Shown: positions 10,453 to 18,831 of the stretch, one piece after another | Layout: every line of letters starts with the position of its first letter | How positions within the stretch are numbered: position 1 is the stretch's first letter | Assembly: GCA_903896015.1 (NCBI GenBank) | Contig: CAITWF010000099.1 | Location: 1-51,029, forward strand | Source of the DNA: an uncultured Opitutia bacterium | Lineage (GTDB): Bacteria > Verrucomicrobiota > Verrucomicrobiia > Opitutales > Opitutaceae | DNA: 51,029 nucleotides | Reading direction: 5' to 3' | Made by a program: the position numbers and the translations under genes | Notes under the pieces: model-generated | What the model was told of the DNA's origin: nothing | Database searches by the model: none | What the model saw: the letters and a program-made list of their open reading frames with translations, nothing else

Positions 10453-11442
10453 ATGCGACGCTTCATCTTCGTTGGATTATTTCTAGCCGTGGGAATCGCC
10501 CTTCGTGGGGCCGAGTCCGCGGCGCCGCCCCAGGTAAAGTCGCTGAAGATCACCATTCTCTCGACGATGTTGGCCGATATTACGCCGGGCCTGCCGGACG
10601 GGAAAACGATCGGGGAGTGGGGCTTCGCGGCGCTCGTTGAGGTCGATGGCCACCGGCTTCTCTTCGACACCGGCGCTCACACCGACGTCGTTTTGCGCAA
10701 CGCCCAGTCATTGAACATCGATTTGACGACTGTGCCGGAGGTCGTGCTGAGCCACTCGCACTGGGACCACACCATTGGGTTTCTGCCGCTGCGGCGTTCG
10801 GTCGCGGCCAAGGCGCCGAGGGCGCTCGCGCGCACGTATGTGGGCGCGGGAATTTTCGCGGCGCGCGCCGAATCGAAAAATTCCCCCACGGAAAACGTCA
10901 TGTCCGACATCAAGGCTGAGTATGAGGCTGGCGGCGGATCGTTCGTGGTGTGCGACCAGTCAGTGCAGATCTTTCCGGGCGTCTGGCTCACGGGTCCGGT
11001 GCCACGTCAATTTCCCGAGCGCAACTGGAGCGGTGCCGGCGTCATCGTCACGCCTGCCGGTCGCGTGGAGGATAATATCCCGGAGGACATGTCGCTCGTT
11101 TTCGACACGGCGAGCGGCCTGGTGATCTTGACCGGCTGCGGCCACGCGGGCGTGATCAACATCTCGGACTACGCTCGCGCCATCGTGCGACCGGCGCGCG
11201 TGCACGCGTTGATCGGTGGAATTCACCTTTTCAACGCGTCCGACGAAAATCTAAAATGGACCGGCGACAAGCTGCGCGAGTTCGGTTTGGAGAATCTGAT
11301 CGGCGCGCACTGCACGGGCGTCGAGACCGTCTACCGACTGCGACACGATCTCGGGCTCGATCGCACGCACGCGGTGGTCGGCGCGGTTGGGGCGAGCTTC
11401 GAGTTGGGGCGCGGTATCGCTCCCGGCAACATCGCGAGGTAG
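10453..11442 (+). CDS. Exported metallo-beta-lactamase-fold hydrolase
   Basis: The 329-residue protein starts with a signal peptide (MRRFIFVGLFLAVGIALRGA). The MBL fold is shown by LLFDTGA (69-75), the metal motif HSHWDH (101-106), the later LTGCGHAG and the C-terminal GGIHLF and GAHCTG segments. The HSHWDH spacing and GCGHAG segment resemble the archaeal/bacterial group annotated as 7,8-dihydropterin-6-methyl-4-(beta-D-ribofuranosyl)-aminobenzene-5'-phosphate synthase-like, but those names rest on weak evidence and this one is secreted. Substrate is unknown. It precedes the EEP phosphodiesterase gene by five bases on the same strand, so cotranscription is likely. A TTG three codons upstream is an alternative start. 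Confidence 0.85.
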   Translation: MRRFIFVGLFLAVGIALRGAESAAPPQVKSLKITILSTMLADITPGLPDGKTIGEWGFAALVEVDGHRLLFDTGAHTDVVLRNAQSLNIDLTTVPEVVLSHSHWDHTIGFLPLRRSVAAKAPRALARTYVGAGIFAARAESKNSPTENVMSDIKAEYEAGGGSFVVCDQSVQIFPGVWLTGPVPRQFPERNWSGAGVIVTPAGRVEDNIPEDMSLVFDTASGLVILTGCGHAGVINISDYARAIVRPARVHALIGGIHLFNASDENLKWTGDKLREFGLENLIGAHCTGVETVYRLRHDLGLDRTHAVVGAVGASFELGRGIAPGNIAR

Positions 11443-11447
11443 GTGGA

Positions 11448-12281
11448 ATGTCCACAGCCGCGATTCCCGTTGCGCGGGGTCGGGGGCGGCTTAAACTCTC
11501 ACTCGCTATGCCGAGCTTGCGCCTTGTCACGTTTAACATCGCGCACGCCCGCGGCCTGAATCCAATCCAAGGCCTCACGTCGCAGGCCAAGTTGCGGGCC
11601 AACCTGCGCCGCATAGCGCAGTTGCTTGAAGGGCTCGCACCCGACGTCGTCGCGCTGCAGGAGATCGACGAGCGTTCGCGCTGGGCCGGCAACTTCGATC
11701 ATCTCGACTACCTGCGCGTGCACACCCGTTTCGCGCACAGTGTTTTTGGGATCAACAACCGCCGCACCGGCCTGCTCAATCTCAGTTATGGGAACGCCGT
11801 TCTCAGCCAGCACGCAATCCGCGCGTCGGAAACGGTCGTGTTTGGCCAGCGGCGAATGGGCGAGAAGGGTTTTCTCTATGTAGAGCTTGATGTCGGCGGA
11901 CGCTGCGTGCCGCTCGTCAACCTGCACCTCCATCACCGCTCGCGCGCCCAGCGGCTCAAGCAGCTCGATCTTCTGACCGCGTGGCTGCGCGAGAAGCATA
12001 AGCTGCACGGAAAATTGTGGTCGATGCCGCCGATCGTCTGCGGTGATTTCAACAATGCCCATCTCCGGGTCGATGCCACGGCGTCACTCCTCCGGCATCT
12101 CGCCCCCTACGGCGCCTACACGCTGCATCCGCAGACGGGGCGGACGTTTCCCTCCGTGCTGCCGGCGCGGACTCTCGACTACATTTTTCTGCCGCCCCAG
12201 TGCGGACGCGTGCGTTGTGAGATCGTCCGCAGTTTCGCCTCGGATCACCTTCCGGTGCTCGTCGAGTTTGAGTTGAAATGA
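11448..12281 (+). CDS. Endonuclease/exonuclease/phosphatase (EEP) family protein
   Basis: This 277-residue protein carries the EEP (DNase I/sphingomyelinase-like) signatures in order: LVTFNIAHARG near residue 26, VVALQEID (67-74, metal-binding Glu), VNLHLHHRS, CGDFNNAH and a C-terminal SDHLPVLVEF. These residues build a Mg2+-dependent phosphodiesterase site. The ATG chosen is preceded by GAGGTAGGTGGA; a second ATG 20 codons later (MPSLRL) also fits the domain edge. No signal peptide is clear. It sits just upstream of a cardiolipin synthase and a VTT-domain protein. EEP, PLD and VTT domains are known to occur together and fused in other bacteria, so a role in phospholipid head-group turnover is a reasonable inference, as opposed to DNA cleavage. 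Confidence 0.88.
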   Translation: MSTAAIPVARGRGRLKLSLAMPSLRLVTFNIAHARGLNPIQGLTSQAKLRANLRRIAQLLEGLAPDVVALQEIDERSRWAGNFDHLDYLRVHTRFAHSVFGINNRRTGLLNLSYGNAVLSQHAIRASETVVFGQRRMGEKGFLYVELDVGGRCVPLVNLHLHHRSRAQRLKQLDLLTAWLREKHKLHGKLWSMPPIVCGDFNNAHLRVDATASLLRHLAPYGAYTLHPQTGRTFPSVLPARTLDYIFLPPQCGRVRCEIVRSFASDHLPVLVEFELK

Positions 12282-12333
12282 GCCGGGAGGGAGTCGTCGA
12301 ACCCAGTGAACCGAACCCCGACCGCTTTTTCTG

Positions 12334-13782
12334 ATGCGTGATAAAATTTTCAGTTTCTTCCAAAACCTCGGACCCAACGGCCTGCTGTTGAATTTTTTTG
12401 CGCTTGCCGGCTTCGTGCTCGCACTGCTGCTCGTCGCGCGGCTGATGGGCGAGAAGCGCGCACCAGCCAATACCTTTGCCTGGCTCCTTGGAATTGTGCT
12501 GCTCCCGTGGGTTGGGGTGCCGCTCTATCTGCTTTTTGGCGGCCGCAAGCTGCGCCGGCTTGTCCTTCGCAAGTTGCCCGTGCTGCCCACGCTGCCCGTT
12601 GCGATCGGCCGTGAAGCCGAGTCCGTTCACACGCCGGTCGCACAAACCATCGTATCCGCCGGAGCGCCGCCGCCCGTGGCCGGTAACACCATCGAATTTT
12701 TGGCGCACGGCGAGGAGGCCTATGTCGCCCTCGAAAAGCAGATTCGCGGGGCCCGCCATGCAATTCACATCACCACGTTTATCCTCGGGCGGGACGACAC
12801 CGGCCGGCGACTTGTCCGGCTTCTCGCCGAGCGAGCGCGCGAAGGTGTGAAGGTTCGGCTGCTGCTCGACTCACTCGGCTCGTGGTTCACCGGCGCCGGT
12901 TTCACGCACCGGTTGCGAAAGGCCGGCGGCGAGATCGCGCGCTTCATGCCGGTGCTGCCGTTCTCTTCCCGCGGTTCCGCCAACCTGCGAAATCACCGCA
13001 AGATCGCCGTGTTTGATCACTGCACCGCGATCATCGGGGGCCACAACCTCGCCCGCGAATACATGGGGCCGCATCACTTTCGGAAACGCTGGCAGGACTT
13101 CGGTGCGGTCATTTCGGGCCCCGCCGCCGCGCTCCTCAACGACGTTTTCATTGCCGACTGGTGTTTCGTCACCGGCCAGTCGGCGGAAAGCTTGCGCGCG
13201 GAAACCCCCGCGAGCGTCACGGCGCCACGTGGTCGCTCCGAACTCCAGGTCGTTGCGAGCGGTCCCGATGTGCCCGGCGATCCGCTCTACGAGGGCATCA
13301 TCTCGATGGTCCAGGAGGCGAAACAGAGCATCTGGATCGTGACGCCCTATTTCATTCCGGACGACGTGCTGTTGCGCTCGCTCATCGTGAAGGCCCGCTC
13401 CGGTGTCGCGGTGAATCTGATCGTGCCCGCCCGATCCGATCACCGCATCGCCGACTTTGCCCGCCGGCATTACCTGCGTGAGTTGCTCCGAGCCGGAGCG
13501 CGGGTTTTGCTCTACACACCGGGGATGCTCCATAGCAAAGCCCTAATCGTGGATGATCGCCTGGGTCTGATCGGCTCGGCGAATTTCGATTCGCGGAGCC
13601 TCTTCGTGAACTTCGAAATCGGCGTTGTCGTCCACACCGCGGCAAACGCCCGGGCCATGAAGACGTGGGCGGAAACGCTCACGCCTCACTGCCGCCCGTT
13701 GAAAGCCGACCCGGAAAAAAAGCCCGGGTTCTTCGCCAACCTCGTCGAGGATCTCAGCCGTTTGCTTGCACCGCTGCTCTGA
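12334..13782 (+). CDS. cls: Cardiolipin synthase (phospholipase D superfamily)
   Basis: Two N-terminal membrane helices (about 14-36 and 48-68) are followed by two PLD domains. The HKD motifs are complete: HRKIAVFD with His221, Lys223 and Asp228, and HSKALIVD with His400, Lys402 and Asp407, each followed by the expected Gly/Asn segments (IGGHNLAREY, IGSANFDSRS). The 482-residue length is that of bacterial ClsA-type enzymes. These condense two phosphatidylglycerol molecules into cardiolipin plus glycerol at the inner membrane. The gene lies between an EEP phosphodiesterase and a VTT-domain membrane protein, and the three probably form one lipid-related unit. ClsA versus ClsB-type specificity cannot be settled, but the N-terminal helices favour a ClsA-like enzyme. 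Confidence 0.93.
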   Translation: MRDKIFSFFQNLGPNGLLLNFFALAGFVLALLLVARLMGEKRAPANTFAWLLGIVLLPWVGVPLYLLFGGRKLRRLVLRKLPVLPTLPVAIGREAESVHTPVAQTIVSAGAPPPVAGNTIEFLAHGEEAYVALEKQIRGARHAIHITTFILGRDDTGRRLVRLLAERAREGVKVRLLLDSLGSWFTGAGFTHRLRKAGGEIARFMPVLPFSSRGSANLRNHRKIAVFDHCTAIIGGHNLAREYMGPHHFRKRWQDFGAVISGPAAALLNDVFIADWCFVTGQSAESLRAETPASVTAPRGRSELQVVASGPDVPGDPLYEGIISMVQEAKQSIWIVTPYFIPDDVLLRSLIVKARSGVAVNLIVPARSDHRIADFARRHYLRELLRAGARVLLYTPGMLHSKALIVDDRLGLIGSANFDSRSLFVNFEIGVVVHTAANARAMKTWAETLTPHCRPLKADPEKKPGFFANLVEDLSRLLAPLL

Positions 13783-13831
13783 TTGTGGTGCCGGTTGCGT
13801 TGACGCCCGGGACGTGGCACGATTCTTCCGC

Positions 13832-14479
13832 ATGACCGCCGCTCCTGCCCGCCGCACGCGGCATATTCTTCTGATCGTCGCCCTCGCATTGGCTGCGCTG
13901 TTGATTATGCAGCGACTCGAGGCTGGAGGCCAAATCGATCGCGCCGTGAACTATTTTCGCGCCGCCGGCGCCGCGCCATTCTTTGTCGCGATGGCGTTGC
14001 TACCCGCTATCGGGTTTCCGATTTGGCCGTTCACGGTCGTGGCCGGCCACGTGTTTGGCCCCACGCTGGGAGTGGCCACGGTCATCGCCTGCGCGATTCT
14101 CGCTGAGATGGCCAACATGGCTCTCTGCTACTGGCTCGCGGCACGGGTGCTGCACGGGTGGGCGCAGCGTTTCGCTGCGCGGCTCGGCTACGTGTGGCCC
14201 GAGATCCCCACCGGCTCCGCCTGGGAAATCACGTTTCTCGTGCGCATCGTGCCGGGTCCGCCGTTTTTTCTTCAGAGCTATCTGCTCGGCTTCGCCCGCG
14301 TGCCGTTTGGGATTTATCTGCTCGTGTCGACGCTCGTGCACGCGCTGTTCGTCGTCGGCACGATTCTGGCCGGCGATGCGCTGGCACGCCACGATCCGCG
14401 GACGCTCGCGATCGCCATCGGGGTGTGTGCCGCCGCCGGCGTCGCCGTCTACCGCTTGCGTCGTCACTGGCGCCGCTAA
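13832..14479 (+). CDS. TVP38/TMEM64 (VTT/DedA-like) membrane protein
   Basis: The 215-residue protein has about five hydrophobic segments. It carries the VTT-domain pattern: a re-entrant region LPAIGFPIWPFTVVAGHVFGP, then a G/A-rich helix (LGVATVIACAILAEM), and VRIVPGPPFFLQSYLLGFA with the conserved Arg and Pro. DedA/VTT proteins act as lipid scramblases or transporters of lipid carriers at the inner membrane. I chose the ATG that gives MTAAPARRTRH; the frame is open upstream but would overlap the cls gene. Its position directly after cls supports a function in membrane-lipid homeostasis. Substrate is not deducible. Confidence 0.85.
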   Translation: MTAAPARRTRHILLIVALALAALLIMQRLEAGGQIDRAVNYFRAAGAAPFFVAMALLPAIGFPIWPFTVVAGHVFGPTLGVATVIACAILAEMANMALCYWLAARVLHGWAQRFAARLGYVWPEIPTGSAWEITFLVRIVPGPPFFLQSYLLGFARVPFGIYLLVSTLVHALFVVGTILAGDALARHDPRTLAIAIGVCAAAGVAVYRLRRHWRR

Positions 14480-14574
14480 TTCCTCGGAGCGGGCGCGTTT
14501 TTTAAGACGACCGGTCATTTTGTGCGCAGCGCTCTCCGCCAAGAACTGCGGAGCACTTCGCCAAGGAAGGTGAT

Positions 14575-14931
14575 ATGCTCACGGCCACACAGCCTATGAA
14601 AATGAAACACCTGATTGCCCCGAGTTTGATCATGCTTGTGTTCGGTCTGCCGATCGCGACGGCGGCGGACGCCAAGGCCAACTGGGAGGAGCACTGCGCT
14701 TCCTGCCACGGAGCCGCCGGCCAGGCGGACACGAAGATCGGCAAGAAACTCAAATTGAAAGATTACTCGGATGCGAAAGTGCAGGCCGAACTCATGGACG
14801 ACGCGATGCTGAAGGCCACGCTCGATGGCGTGATCGTCGACGGCAAAGAGAAGATGAAGGCGTTCAAGGAGAAGCTGAGTGCCGCCGAGGCGAAGGACCT
14901 TGTCGCACTGATTCGCACGTTCAAAAAGTAA
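14575..14931 (+). CDS. Small periplasmic c-type cytochrome
   Basis: The 118-residue protein has a signal peptide ending at about residue 31 (PIATAADA) and one haem c site, CASCH (41-45). Met94 in KEKMKAF is the likely distal axial ligand, giving a class I mono-haem cytochrome. The ATG used is preceded by a strong ribosome-binding site (AAGGAAGGTGAT); two further ATGs follow within nine codons but lack one. It probably carries electrons between periplasmic dehydrogenases and a terminal oxidase; the partner is not identifiable. The gene is convergent with the GH127 gene, with 23 bases between the stops. Confidence 0.9.
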   Translation: MLTATQPMKMKHLIAPSLIMLVFGLPIATAADAKANWEEHCASCHGAAGQADTKIGKKLKLKDYSDAKVQAELMDDAMLKATLDGVIVDGKEKMKAFKEKLSAAEAKDLVALIRTFKK

Positions 14932-14954
14932 CAGCGCGAATCATATCGCGCCGT

Positions 14955-16886
14955 TCACGGCGAGCGCTTCAGCCAAACCGCCATGGTCGGCAGCCCGCGA
15001 TTGTCCCACGCAAAGTAGGGAATCGCGGTCGTGTCGCCGAGCTTGAGTGCCATGACGCCGCCGAACAAATCGGGACGCGGCTGCGCTTCCAGTTTCGCAC
15101 CGCGCGCCACGGCGAACGCTTCCGCGGGTGTTTTCCACGCCGGATCCTCGACGCAGTAAACAACCGGCCCGCGCTCGAATGCCTCTCGGCCGGCGGTCGC
15201 GTTGACGTGATCGTTGGCGCGCACGGTCCGCACGGGCAGATCGAAATTGAGTTCGACGGCATCGCCCGCCCGCCACTCGCGCGTGATCGCCAGATAACCG
15301 TGATCGAGCGGCGCGCCCACGTCGCGGCCGTCGATTTTCGCTGACCAGGTAGGTGAAAGGCCATCAGCATACGCGTAGAGATCGGAAGGCACGGGGTGGT
15401 TTTGCGCCCAGCCGGGTATGCGCACGCGCAGCATGAATTTCGCTGGCCGCTCCGGCGATACCGCAAGCCGCACGCCGCCTTTCCACGGATAATCGGTTGT
15501 CTGGGCGAGCGTCACCTTCGTGCCCGCGATCGTCGCGGAGCCCTCGCTCTGCGCGTAGAAATTCACGAATAACGAATCGTCTTTCACGGCGTAGAAATAG
15601 CCGGTGAGCGACGCAAGCGTGCGCATGAGATTCGGCGGGCAGCACGCGCAGCCGAACCACGGAACGCGACCCGCGAAGCCGCTGTTGTTTTTCTTCTGCC
15701 CGTCGTAGGCTACGGGATTGGTATAGAAGAACCGATCGCCGGAAATCGAGACGCCGCTGAGGAAGCCATTGAACGCGGTGCGCTCAAACACATCCATGTA
15801 GCGCGACTCTCCCGTGAGAAGAAACATGCGGTGCGCCCACTGCATGAGGGCGACGGCGGCGCAGGTTTCATTGTAGCCGTCGAGCGGCAGTTCGTAATCG
15901 GCGCCGTAGGCTTCGCCCTTGGCCATCGCGCCCACGCTGCCGGTGAGATACATTTTCCGCGTCGTGGCGCTTTCCCAGATTTTCGTGATGGCGTCGAAGT
16001 AGCGCCGATCGCCGGTCAGGGCAGCGACATCGGCCATGCCGGAGTAAAGATAGTTGGCGCGCACGGCGTGGCCGACGGCTTCGGCCTGATCGACGACGAG
16101 CTTGTGCCGCTGGTTGTATTCCGGGCCGCCCGGTCCGCGTGCATCGAGAAATATTTGCGCGAGTTTCAGCCAGCGAGCGTCGTTCGTGGCGCGGTAGAGC
16201 TTGACCAGACCGACTTCCACGATCTCGTGGCCGGGCGCGATGCGGAGCTTGCCGTCGCCGAAATCGCGCCAGAGTAACTCGGCATTTTTCAAACACACGT
16301 CGAGCAGCGTGCGTTTGCCCGTCGCCTGAAAATGCGCGACGCCCGCCTCGTAGAGGTGGCCGGCGCAGTAAAGTTCGTGACTCGACTCCGGATCCTTTTC
16401 CCAGCGCTGCAGGCCGATCCATTTGTGGGCGGGCGAATCGGGGTGCATTGTGCGGAAGGTGTAAAGGTAGCCGTCTGGTTCTTGCGCGGCCGCGATCCGC
16501 GCGATCCAATCGTCGAGGTGCTTCTCGAGGGCGGCGTCGGGCGACACGCTCAGTGCGTAGGACGCGCCCTCGATCACCTTGTAGGCGTCGCTGTCGTCGA
16601 ACGGAAAGATCGTGGGCGGGGTATTCTGAAACGTCATTTCTCCCGCTGCGCGGCGGCGCATTGTCTCGGCTGCGAGATCGAAGTTGGCGATGCGCTTCGA
16701 GTCTTCGCACTGCTTGAGCGCGAAGGGCACCGTGACGGCGCGGTTCACCTCCTGCCGCTCATGCCAGAATCCGCCGGTCACACGCACCGCGGTAAAAGGC
16801 ACGGGTTGCACGGGGTAGTCGCTGGCGCGCAAGGCTCCGAGAATTGTAAGAGTCGAGACGAGGAGGGGTATAATTTGGGGTTTCAC
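14955..16886 (-). CDS. Glycoside hydrolase family 127 (beta-L-arabinofuranosidase-like), secreted
   Basis: The GTG start gives a signal peptide (residues 1-21) and a 643-residue protein of the DUF1680/GH127 type with an (alpha/alpha)6 barrel. Characterised GH127 enzymes use a zinc-bound cysteine nucleophile. The corresponding residues are here: Glu340 and Cys342 in YNETCAAV, and the Cys pair 415/416 in GCACCPPNLMR. Other family segments are WIARIAAAQEPDGYLYT and GHEIVEVGLVKLYR. It should release beta-L-arabinofuranose from plant glycoproteins or polysaccharides, although GH127 relatives include other specificities. Secretion points to extracytoplasmic glycan degradation. It follows the DUF885 gene by 13 bases and is probably cotranscribed with it. 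Confidence 0.92.
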   Translation of the reverse strand: MKPQIIPLLVSTLTILGALRASDYPVQPVPFTAVRVTGGFWHERQEVNRAVTVPFALKQCEDSKRIANFDLAAETMRRRAAGEMTFQNTPPTIFPFDDSDAYKVIEGASYALSVSPDAALEKHLDDWIARIAAAQEPDGYLYTFRTMHPDSPAHKWIGLQRWEKDPESSHELYCAGHLYEAGVAHFQATGKRTLLDVCLKNAELLWRDFGDGKLRIAPGHEIVEVGLVKLYRATNDARWLKLAQIFLDARGPGGPEYNQRHKLVVDQAEAVGHAVRANYLYSGMADVAALTGDRRYFDAITKIWESATTRKMYLTGSVGAMAKGEAYGADYELPLDGYNETCAAVALMQWAHRMFLLTGESRYMDVFERTAFNGFLSGVSISGDRFFYTNPVAYDGQKKNNSGFAGRVPWFGCACCPPNLMRTLASLTGYFYAVKDDSLFVNFYAQSEGSATIAGTKVTLAQTTDYPWKGGVRLAVSPERPAKFMLRVRIPGWAQNHPVPSDLYAYADGLSPTWSAKIDGRDVGAPLDHGYLAITREWRAGDAVELNFDLPVRTVRANDHVNATAGREAFERGPVVYCVEDPAWKTPAEAFAVARGAKLEAQPRPDLFGGVMALKLGDTTAIPYFAWDNRGLPTMAVWLKRSP

Positions 16887-16899
16887 GATCGACTGGGGT

Positions 16900-18693
16900 T
16901 CAGTTGGCAAATTTCCACGCCGGCTTGAAGTCGCGCGGAAGTTTCTCCTGCAACAGCAGCACACGCACCATCTCAATCGGCATCGTGCCGCCCTTGAGGA
17001 TCGTGTCGTGAAATTGCAGGTCGGTCATCTTGCCGGCGTCGACGAGCGTGCGGTGCAGCTCGCTGAGCTGCAGTGCGCCGAGCATGTAGCCAGCTTGGTA
17101 GAGCGGTGACCACTGGCCGTTGAACGAGCGGCGCACCTCGCCCGTCGCGCTCGCGCGCTCGTGGCCCACGCGATCGACGAGGAAATCCACGCACTGCTGC
17201 GGCGTCCATTCGCCGAGGTGAAACTTCAGCGAGAAAATAATCCGTGCGCAGCGGTGCGCCCGCCAGAAGAGCGCGCCGATCCGATCTTCCGGCGTGGAAA
17301 TGAATTTTCGATCCCACAGGTAGAACTCCCACCAGAGCGACCAGCCTTCGATCCAGAACGGGGTGGAGAAGAGGTCGCGATGCTGGTTCGAGCGGGCGCG
17401 CGAGTAGAATTGCAGATGGTGACCGGGGACGAGTTCGTGAAACACCGTGGCGCGCGCGAAGTGGCGGTTGTTGGCGCGGAGGCTCTGGATTTTTTCCTCC
17501 TCGCTCATCGTGTCGGTCGGGAACGAAACGAGGATGTCGTTTCCGCCCAGGAAAAATGGCGCGACCTTCTGCTGCTCCGGCGACATCATCAGCATCCGCC
17601 ACATGTCACTCGCGAGCGGCGGGACGGTGACGAGGTGGTTGTCTCGCACATAGCGTGTCGCTTCGAGCGCGAGATCGCGGATGAGTGCGGGTTGATCGCC
17701 GGGCGCGCCGTGATCTTCCTTCACCATTTCAAGGGCAGCTTTCCAGTTGTCGCCGAGACCCATGTCCCGCGCGGCGCGCTTTAACTCGGTGTCCACCCAC
17801 GCAAATTCCTTTTCGGCGATCGCGATGAGTTCCTCCGGCGAGTAGGCAATCATTTCGTTCTCGAGGTCCGCGAGGAGTCCTGTGCGTCCGATCGGATCGC
17901 CGATGATCGGTTCGTCTTTCGCCTTCGGATCGATGCCAGCGACTTTTTCGCGGAGGAGCTTTTGGTAATCCTCAAGCGCCGTCGCGGCCTGCTTGTGTGG
18001 CTCGCGCGCCCACCAACTGAACGTCGGATCGTAGCCGTCATAGAATTTGAACCAGTCTTCAAACGTCTTCGATAGTTCTGCGAGGCGGTTCGCGGCGCGC
18101 AGCGCTACAACTTTGCTCGGCGCAGTGGAGGTGGACTTTTCCGCGGGCGGCTTGAGTGCGGCTTCAACGGTCGCTTTGGTGCGCTCGATCGACGCGCGGA
18201 TTTGATCGACTGCCTTGGCGGCGGCGGCGGCGTCCATCGGCTCCATCGTGCGGCGCGTTTCCTGCAGGCGCGCGATATCTTCGGCGAACGGTAGCAGGGG
18301 CGCCATTTCGATTGAGCGCTGGGCTTCGCGATCAAGGAGGCGCAGTTCGTGTGTGAGGCGGGTGCGGAGCAGGGTGTAGTCGATGCGGCCGTCGACGCTG
18401 AGTTTTTCGAAATCAACTTGGCCGAGTTTGTCCTGCCATGTTTGGAAAAACTCGTGCATGCGCTGCGCGTGCAGCGTCGAGCCCTTCACCGAATAGAAGC
18501 GCTCGACCTCGGCCCGATCGGTGACGAATCGCTCGACGAGTTCACGGAGCTCACTCGATTGGGTCGCCGCGAGCGCGGCGACATCGGGCACGTAGTCGGC
18601 GGTGGGGCGGGTCGGAGCCGGGTTAGGCTCCACGGCAAGCACGACCGAGGCGGACGCGGCGAGAACCGCGAGAGGGCGGAGCAGGGGCGACAT
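16900..18693 (-). CDS. DUF885 family secreted metallohydrolase
   Basis: This 597-residue protein has a signal peptide (residues 1-20). It is assigned to DUF885, a largely helical family related to zinc carboxypeptidases. The zinc motif is visible as FHELVPGHHLQ (His419, Glu420, His425), and WIEGWSLWWEFYLW downstream supplies the conserved Glu region that completes such sites. A peptidase activity is likely but unproven for most members. Directly upstream on the same strand lies the S9 dipeptidyl peptidase-like gene, separated by an inverted repeat; the GH127 gene follows after 13 bases. The trio suggests degradation of glycosylated protein or peptide material outside the cytoplasm (inference). 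Confidence 0.88.
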   Translation of the reverse strand: MSPLLRPLAVLAASASVVLAVEPNPAPTRPTADYVPDVAALAATQSSELRELVERFVTDRAEVERFYSVKGSTLHAQRMHEFFQTWQDKLGQVDFEKLSVDGRIDYTLLRTRLTHELRLLDREAQRSIEMAPLLPFAEDIARLQETRRTMEPMDAAAAAKAVDQIRASIERTKATVEAALKPPAEKSTSTAPSKVVALRAANRLAELSKTFEDWFKFYDGYDPTFSWWAREPHKQAATALEDYQKLLREKVAGIDPKAKDEPIIGDPIGRTGLLADLENEMIAYSPEELIAIAEKEFAWVDTELKRAARDMGLGDNWKAALEMVKEDHGAPGDQPALIRDLALEATRYVRDNHLVTVPPLASDMWRMLMMSPEQQKVAPFFLGGNDILVSFPTDTMSEEEKIQSLRANNRHFARATVFHELVPGHHLQFYSRARSNQHRDLFSTPFWIEGWSLWWEFYLWDRKFISTPEDRIGALFWRAHRCARIIFSLKFHLGEWTPQQCVDFLVDRVGHERASATGEVRRSFNGQWSPLYQAGYMLGALQLSELHRTLVDAGKMTDLQFHDTILKGGTMPIEMVRVLLLQEKLPRDFKPAWKFAN

Positions 18694-18743
18694 GCGTCGA
18701 CTCCATGCGCGACGGTCGGGCGCGTCAACGTGGCAGAGAGTGG

Positions 18744-18819
18744 GGGACGCCTCTCCGACCCGACCTTGGTTTGAGTCGCGATTTGTCCTGGAACTCAGAA
18801 CGCCTCGGAGAGGCGTCCC
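18744..18819. repeat. Inverted repeat (REP-like) between the S9 and DUF885 genes
   Basis: A perfect 15-bp inverted repeat (GGGACGCCTCTCCGA and TCGGAGAGGCGTCCC) encloses 46 bases. Each arm lies in or beside a small self-complementary CGCCTC/GAGGCG element. It fills most of the 138-base gap between two same-strand genes. There is no T-run, so it is not a classical terminator. It looks like a repetitive extragenic palindrome; whether it recurs in the genome cannot be seen here. Confidence 0.75.
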
Positions 18820-18831
18820 TACCAGTGCTCG

